This document shows positions 7,972 through 11,367 of a DNA stretch of 11,367 bases, in pieces. Made by a program: the position numbers and the translations under genes. The notes beneath the pieces are model-generated. The model saw nothing but the letters and a program-made list of their open reading frames with translations, was not told the origin of the DNA and searched no databases. This DNA comes from DAINBT01 sp036732785 (GTDB lineage: Bacteria; Planctomycetota; Phycisphaerae; Sedimentisphaerales; SM23-30). The DNA lies in contig CAZICK010000111.1 in the NCBI GenBank assembly GCA_964537505.1, forward strand, positions 1 through 11,367. Reading direction: 5' to 3'. How positions within the stretch are numbered: position 1 is the stretch's first letter; each line of letters starts with the position of its first letter.

Positions 7972-9102
7972 ATGAAAAGATCATATATGAGAAAAACAAC
8001 GTCAGTGTTGTTCGGGATTATATTGACAAATGTATTTTGGATTTCGATTTCAAATGCTGCCAGTTTCCAGGGCCTGGGTGATCTACCAAGCGGTGAGTTT
8101 GGTAGCGCACCATATGCAGTCTCATCTGATGGTTCTATTGTGGTAGGCTGGAGCAGAAACGGAAGTGAACTTGGGTATGAGGCGTTCCGATGGTCAAATG
8201 ACAGCGGGATGGTAGGATTAGGTGCTTTACCTGGAGAGAAATTCTATAGCCAAGCTGAAGGTATTTCTGCCGACAGTTCAGTTGTCGTAGGTTACAGCAA
8301 TTCCGCATTGGGTGGTGAAGCATTTCGCTGGACAGAGGATGAAGGCATGCAAGGTTTAGGTTATCTGAGTGGTGGTTTTAGAAGTACTGCAGTCGACGCC
8401 TCGGCTGATGGCTATGTCGTGGTAGGGTGGAGTACCGGGAGTAACAGAGAAGAAGCATATCGTTGGACAGAGCCCGACGGAATGGTTGGGCTAGGCTTTT
8501 TGTGGGGAGGGCAGAACGACAGCATAGCAGAAGCTGTCTCAGACGATGGCTCGGTCATTGTGGGGTGGGGCAGTTCCCAATTAGGCACAGAAGCATTTCG
8601 CTGGACAGAGGATGAAGGCATGCAAGGTTTAGGTTACTTTGATGAAGCTTACTCGAGTTATGCGAGAGATGTTTCTGCTGATGGGTTAGTTGTAGCAGGA
8701 TACTGCTGGATGAATGCGAGTGGAAATAATGTTAAAGCTTTTCGCTGGACTGAAATAGAAGGTATGCAGCAATTAGGTGAAGGACATGCATATACTGTAT
8801 CAGATGACGGTTCAATCATAGCTGGATGTGTTATGCCCGATTCGGGCGAAGCGTGTATGTGGGATACCGATAACAACATGCGTTATATCAAAGATATGTT
8901 GGAGAATGATTATGATCTAGAATTAACCAATTGGAGATTAGATATGGTATCTGGAATATCCTCAGATGGTCTGACATTTGTTGGTCGTGGAATTAACCCG
9001 GACGGCTATCAGGAAGCTTGGATTGCAACGATCCCCGAACCCTGCACACTGTCCCTGCTGGCCTTGGGCGGCTTGGCAATACTGAGCAAACGTAAGAGAT
9101 AA
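7972..9102 (+). CDS. HAF-repeat exported protein with PEP-CTERM sorting signal
   Basis: The product is 376 residues. ATG 7972 is preferred because GGTGG lies 6 bases upstream. An in-frame ATG at 7912 sits inside the terminator hairpin, and one at 7987 lacks a good ribosome site. An N-terminal signal peptide (hydrophobic SVLFGIILTNVFWIS, then NAA) is followed by about seven repeats of roughly 45 residues with the pattern VSxDGSxVVGW...EAFRWTEDEGMxGLGYL. This is the HAF-type extracellular repeat, predicted to form a beta-propeller-like fold. The end (about 354-376) is a PEP-CTERM signal: PEP, then LSLLALGGLAIL, then KRKR. Such proteins are cut by an exosortase and displayed at the surface or in the exopolysaccharide matrix. 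No enzymatic motif is seen. Two repeats share an exact 47-bp stretch. The gene stands alone, with terminators upstream. Confidence 0.92.
   Translation: MKRSYMRKTTSVLFGIILTNVFWISISNAASFQGLGDLPSGEFGSAPYAVSSDGSIVVGWSRNGSELGYEAFRWSNDSGMVGLGALPGEKFYSQAEGISADSSVVVGYSNSALGGEAFRWTEDEGMQGLGYLSGGFRSTAVDASADGYVVVGWSTGSNREEAYRWTEPDGMVGLGFLWGGQNDSIAEAVSDDGSVIVGWGSSQLGTEAFRWTEDEGMQGLGYFDEAYSSYARDVSADGLVVAGYCWMNASGNNVKAFRWTEIEGMQQLGEGHAYTVSDDGSIIAGCVMPDSGEACMWDTDNNMRYIKDMLENDYDLELTNWRLDMVSGISSDGLTFVGRGINPDGYQEAWIATIPEPCTLSLLALGGLAILSKRKR
8317..8363 (+). repeat. 47-bp exact internal repeat, copy 1, in the HAF gene
   Basis: This stretch encodes EAFRWTEDEGMQGLGY and is identical at DNA level to 8590-8636, 273 bases (91 codons) downstream. 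The other repeats have diverged in sequence, so this pair is recent or has been gene-converted. Confidence 0.9.
8590..8636 (+). repeat. 47-bp exact internal repeat, copy 2, in the HAF gene
   Basis: Identical to 8317-8363, in frame with it and two HAF units further on. Confidence 0.9.
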
Positions 9103-9283
9103 TTGTCTTATGTCAGAAAAACTGCGACTTTACACTACAAGCTGACATCTTGTCCGACTATCTTGCCTATCTTAACATTGACAAATCGAAAAAATTGAAA
9201 AACAGTGTACGAAAGACGGTATGTCTACTTTTTGAGGTACCGGTACCTGTGGGGGGGTTCGATCACTTGAAAACATCGATCAT
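9103..9283. other. Non-coding spacer before the repeat array
   Basis: No gene is seen. An inverted repeat ATGTCAG (9110-9116) / CTGACAT (9142-9148) follows the HAF stop but has no T run, so it is a weak terminator candidate at best. A 14-bp perfect palindrome lies at 9235-9248, next to a run of seven G. Confidence 0.55.
9235..9248. promoter_or_regulatory. 14-bp perfect palindrome
   Basis: AGGTACCGGTACCT is its own reverse complement, and the run of seven G follows two bases later (9251-9257). It could be an operator or recombinase site at the edge of the array. No protein partner can be named. Confidence 0.4.
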
Positions 9284-9329
9284 GCTGTTGGTAAAGCAAT
9301 TGGTAAACCATCAGTAAAGCAGCAGCAAA
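9284..9329 (-). repeat. Left arm of the array: four 11/12-bp units in inverted orientation
   Basis: Read on the minus strand from 9329 leftward, the units are TTTGCTGCTGC, TTTACTGATGG, TTTACCAATTGC and TTTACCAACAGC. Each begins TTT(A/G)C, as in the right arm. Seven bases (GCAGCAG, 9330-9336) separate the two arms, so units point outward from that centre. Confidence 0.8.
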
Positions 9330-9336
9330 GCAGCAG

Positions 9337-9513
9337 TTTACCATCGGTTTACCATGACTTTTCCGGCGCTTTGCCGTGACTTTTCCAACGCTTTACAGGG
9401 ACTTTCCCTGCGCTTTACCGTGGCTTTACTATCGCTTTACTATGACTTTCCCATCGGTTTACAATGACTTTTCCAGCGGTTTACCGTTGGCTTTACCATC
9501 GGTTTACATTTAC
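9337..9513 (+). repeat. Right arm of the array: sixteen degenerate 11-bp units alternating two types
   Basis: Every unit begins TTT, and 15 of 16 are exactly 11 bases; the one at 9480-9491 is 12. Odd units fit TTTNCCNNCGS, with CG at positions 9-10 in all eight (one has T at position 6). Even units fit TTTACCRTGAC, ending GAC in five, GGC in two and TAC in one. The alternation gives a 22-bp period. The core GTAAA/TTTAC rotates through all frames and puts stops in every minus-strand frame, so the array is not coding. The size resembles plasmid iterons or the 11-bp repeats of the R1 parC centromere. This is an inference from length and architecture, not from sequence identity. Confidence 0.88.
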
Positions 9514-9644
9514 TTTGAATTGATCGACCTTGCCAGTCCCTATTAGATATGACTGCGATATTATGCTGTTGGCGTATTTGGTGAAACCTGAAAAGTGTAG
9601 CGTATGAATATAAAAAAAATTTCGCTCGTAAGTGCTTGTAAAAT

Positions 9645-9672
9645 CAACGTTGCAAAAGTTTTTTTGCCGTTG
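9645..9672. repeat. Inverted repeat upstream of the ardC promoter
   Basis: CAACG (9645-9649) pairs with CGTTG (9668-9672), and GCAAAA (9652-9657) pairs with TTTTGC (9662-9667), with a two-base bulge and a four-base loop. The CAACG/CGTTG word recurs in the palindrome at 9723-9736, so this may be a second binding site for the same regulator. Confidence 0.45.
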
Positions 9673-9686
9673 CGGACGAATTTTAA

Positions 9687-9715
9687 TTGACAAACTGCAA
9701 AACGTGGTGTATGCT
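9687..9715 (+). promoter_or_regulatory. Promoter of the ardC operon
   Basis: TTGACA (9687-9692), a 17-base spacer and TATGCT (9710-9715) form a perfect -35 box and a 4/6 -10 box. Transcription would start near 9722, giving a leader of about 90 bases before ATG 9812. Confidence 0.65.
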
Positions 9716-9722
9716 ATATTGA

Positions 9723-9736
9723 ACGTTGGCCAACGT
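9723..9736. promoter_or_regulatory. 14-bp palindromic operator at the ardC transcription start
   Basis: ACGTTGGCCAACGT is a perfect palindrome overlapping the expected start of transcription, a classic repressor position. The word AACGTGGT occurs both inside the promoter spacer (9701-9708) and across the palindrome's right half (9732-9739), 31 bases apart. This suggests two sites on one DNA face. The repressor is not in the window. Confidence 0.55.
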
Positions 9737-9753
9737 GGTCAACAAAAAAAGTG

Positions 9754-9782
9754 CCGCGGCGTACTACCAATACCCGCGGCGT
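9754..9782 (+). repeat. Pair of GC-rich direct repeats in the ardC leader
   Basis: CCGCGGCGT occurs at 9754-9762 and 9774-9782, 20 bases apart, in an otherwise AT-rich leader. The first six bases of each copy are also palindromic. Confidence 0.6.
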
Positions 9783-9800
9783 GGTAACAACCTGTATTGG
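9767..9800 (+). promoter_or_regulatory. Hairpin reaching into the ardC ribosome site
   Basis: CCAATAC (9767-9773) can pair with GTATTGG (9794-9800). The last two G belong to the GGAGG ribosome site at 9799-9803. A competing stem, TACCA (about 9765-9769) with TGGTA (9782-9786), uses the same left strand. The leader could therefore switch between an open and a partly closed ribosome site. Confidence 0.4.
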
Positions 9801-9811
9801 AGGTTATTACG

Positions 9812-10735
9812 ATGGGTAATTCTACTGTAAGCAAGTCGCGCGGTCCAGATGTTTATCAAATTGTTACTGATAAAATTCTGGAATTATTAGACAAAGGCAC
9901 TATCCCCTGGCATAAGCCCTGGAAGGGAGGTTTTGAAGGGATACCCAAAAACGCGATCAGCAAAAAGCCCTACCGCGGCGTAAATGTGTTTTTGCTGGCA
10001 ATTACCGCCGAGGTAATGGGTTATGATTCGCCCTATTGGTTCACCTATAAGCAGGCGCAGCAGTATGGCGGAAACGTGAAGGCAGGCGAAAAATCGACGT
10101 TTGTGGTGTTCTGGAAGTGGCTGGATTATGTCCAGACAGACAAGGAAACCGGCGAAAAAACAACCGACAAAGTGCCGTTTTTGCGGTATTACCGGGTTTT
10201 TAACCTGGCGCAATGTGAAGGCGTGGACCTGTCAAAATTGCCGGTTGACGCTATAGACGATACGCCAGACCTGGATTTTTCGCCCATTGGCGCTTGTGAA
10301 AACGTTTTCGGTAATATGGCCGATTGCCCGCCAATATACCACGATCAGGGCCGGGCCTGTTATATCCCGTCGAAAGATGAGATTCACTTACCGAAACGGG
10401 AAAACTTCACCAGTGTCGAAGATTATTACGCGACGGCTTTCCATGAACTGGCGCACAGTACCGGCCACGATTCACGGCTTGGCAGGCATGACAAAGACAG
10501 AGACCTGAATTTCGGCAGCAATACCTATTCAAAAGAGGAATTGATTGCAGAGATGGGGGCGGCTTTCCTTTGCGGCGTCTGCGAGATTGATAACCAGATT
10601 ATCGACAACAGTGCAGCATATATCGACGGCTGGCGCAAGAAAATCAAAGGCGATAAAAAGCTGGTTGTGAATGCAGCGGCGCAGGCACAAAAAGCCGTGG
10701 ATTACATACTGAATGGCAAAGGGGGTGATGAATAA
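9812..10735 (+). CDS. ardC: ArdC-type antirestriction protein with zincin metallopeptidase domain
   Basis: The product is 307 residues. ATG 9812 is chosen because GGAGG (9799-9803) is 8 bases upstream. An in-frame TTG at 9797 overlaps that site and cannot be the start. The N-terminal half is the ArdC/DUF1738 single-stranded-DNA-binding domain (VYQIVTDKILELLDKGTIPW, KPYRGVNVFLL, YWFTYKQAQQYGG, FRYYRVFN-like LRYYRVFNLAQCEG). The C-terminal half is a zincin-like peptidase with HELAH at 211-215 and EELIAEMGAAF around 242-252, whose Glu is the likely third zinc ligand. ArdC proteins occur on conjugative plasmids and phages and protect incoming DNA from type I restriction. It heads an operon with the AAA+ gene, which overlaps its stop by one base. 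A strong promoter with an operator and a folded leader precede it. Confidence 0.93.
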   Translation: MGNSTVSKSRGPDVYQIVTDKILELLDKGTIPWHKPWKGGFEGIPKNAISKKPYRGVNVFLLAITAEVMGYDSPYWFTYKQAQQYGGNVKAGEKSTFVVFWKWLDYVQTDKETGEKTTDKVPFLRYYRVFNLAQCEGVDLSKLPVDAIDDTPDLDFSPIGACENVFGNMADCPPIYHDQGRACYIPSKDEIHLPKRENFTSVEDYYATAFHELAHSTGHDSRLGRHDKDRDLNFGSNTYSKEELIAEMGAAFLCGVCEIDNQIIDNSAAYIDGWRKKIKGDKKLVVNAAAQAQKAVDYILNGKGGDE

Positions 10736-11367
10736 TGCAGTTGTACGAAAAATACAGACCGACGGACTTTGACAGTTTTATCGGGCAGGACAAGGTGAAA
10801 CAGCAGATCAAACACCTGCTGAACCGGCAACAATGGGACCGGGACGCGCTCTGGATTCAGGGACCGTCTGGAACCGGCAAAACTACCCTGGCATGGATTA
10901 TCGCTCGGCAGGTAGCGGGCGATGACTTCAACATCACCGAACTTGACGGCGATAAGTGCTCGGTTCAGGCCGTCCGTGACCTGGAGGTCAATTTCGGCTT
11001 GTCCACCATGTTCGGGAACTGGAAGGTTGTTATCGTCAATGAGGCGCATGCAATGACGGCCAAGGCTGTCCAGGCATGGTTGACGCTGTTGGAGCGATTA
11101 CCAGCGAACCGGCTGGTCATTTTCACAACTACCGAACCGCTACAAGAAGATTTGTTTGGGAATTTTAGCGGTCCGTTTGCACGGCGCTGCAAAGTATTCA
11201 ACTTTACTAATCAGGGACTTTGCCAGGCAATGGCCGAGCGCGCCAAGGAAATAGCCGAGGCCGAGGGATTAGACGGCCTGCCGATACAACGGTATGTAAA
11301 ATTAGTCCAGGCATATCATAACAATATGGGCCGGGTATTGCAGGAAATTGATAAAGGTGAAATGTTA
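10735..11367 (+). CDS. Clamp-loader-like AAA+ ATPase (3' partial)
   Basis: The start ATG overlaps the ardC TAA as TAATG, and GGGGGTG lies 8-14 bases upstream, so translation is coupled. The frame stays open to the window edge (211 codons). The N-terminus (LYEKYRPTDFDSFIGQDKVKQ) is the classic start of DnaX/RFC-type clamp loaders and related ATPases. Walker A is GPSGTGKT (about 46-53). The Walker B position reads VVIVNEAH (about 98-105), with Asn in place of the usual first Asp. A sensor-1-like FTTTEP and an FARRC segment in the position of the clamp-loader SRC motif follow. It probably acts on DNA, either loading a clamp or remodelling a replication or recombination complex of a mobile element. 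The missing C-terminus prevents a finer call. Confidence 0.85.
   Translation, partial: MQLYEKYRPTDFDSFIGQDKVKQQIKHLLNRQQWDRDALWIQGPSGTGKTTLAWIIARQVAGDDFNITELDGDKCSVQAVRDLEVNFGLSTMFGNWKVVIVNEAHAMTAKAVQAWLTLLERLPANRLVIFTTTEPLQEDLFGNFSGPFARRCKVFNFTNQGLCQAMAERAKEIAEAEGLDGLPIQRYVKLVQAYHNNMGRVLQEIDKGEML

Noticed and set aside
9251..9267. tRNA 3' end (GGTTCGATC after a G run)
   Set aside because: The complementary C run of the T arm and an acceptor stem are missing. At most it is a chance resemblance to an attachment-site core.
9284..9513. CRISPR array
   Set aside because: Units are 11 bp, contiguous and degenerate. There are no unique spacers and no cas genes.
9493..9693. Minus-strand ORF partly over the repeat array
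   Set aside because: It has no ribosome site, no recognisable protein features, and overlaps the array and the ardC upstream signals.
9797..9811. TTG 9797 as the ardC start
   Set aside because: It overlaps the GGAGG ribosome site that serves ATG 9812.

Overview
The window looks like chromosome, or an integrated element, of a planctomycete-type bacterium. The evidence is a giant secreted beta-helix protein with a CSLREA-like motif, a choice-of-anchor Q ending and dockerin-like EF-hands; a small secreted protein ending in one dockerin-like helix-loop; and a HAF-repeat protein with a PEP-CTERM tail. The Phycisphaerae/Sedimentisphaerales group is a reasonable guess but cannot be proved from this sequence alone.

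Layout. (1) 2-5195, plus strand: two secreted, probably surface-attached proteins. The first is cut by the left window edge. The second repeats one beta-sandwich domain of the first. (2) 5133-7426, minus strand: a type I restriction-modification methyltransferase gene (hsdM) with a good promoter. It carries two single-base frameshifts, at about 7249 and in a T7 run at 7003-7009. A 57-codon ORF overlaps its stop by 4 bases and may be the stub of a lost downstream hsd-operon gene. No hsdR or hsdS is in the window. (3) 7328-7971: a gene-poor but structured gap with several inverted repeats and two intrinsic terminators in tandem. (4) 7972-9102, plus strand: the HAF-repeat/PEP-CTERM protein. (5) 9103-9811: a 700-base non-coding region with the most striking signal in the window, about 20 degenerate 11-bp repeats. 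Four point left and sixteen point right from a 7-bp centre, and the right arm alternates two unit types to give a 22-bp higher-order period. It is followed by a promoter, a 14-bp palindrome at the expected start of transcription and a folded leader. (6) 9812-11367, plus strand: an ArdC-type antirestriction protein translationally coupled to a clamp-loader-like AAA+ ATPase cut by the right edge.

How it fits together. The left part is cell-surface or exported protein territory. The right part looks like the edge of a mobile replicon or integrative element: a repeat array of the size expected for an iteron origin or a ParR-type centromere, then a regulated antirestriction/replication-type operon. 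The damaged hsdM between them suggests an accessory region with turnover of restriction and antirestriction functions. The array and the ardC leader are the best candidates for something undescribed.
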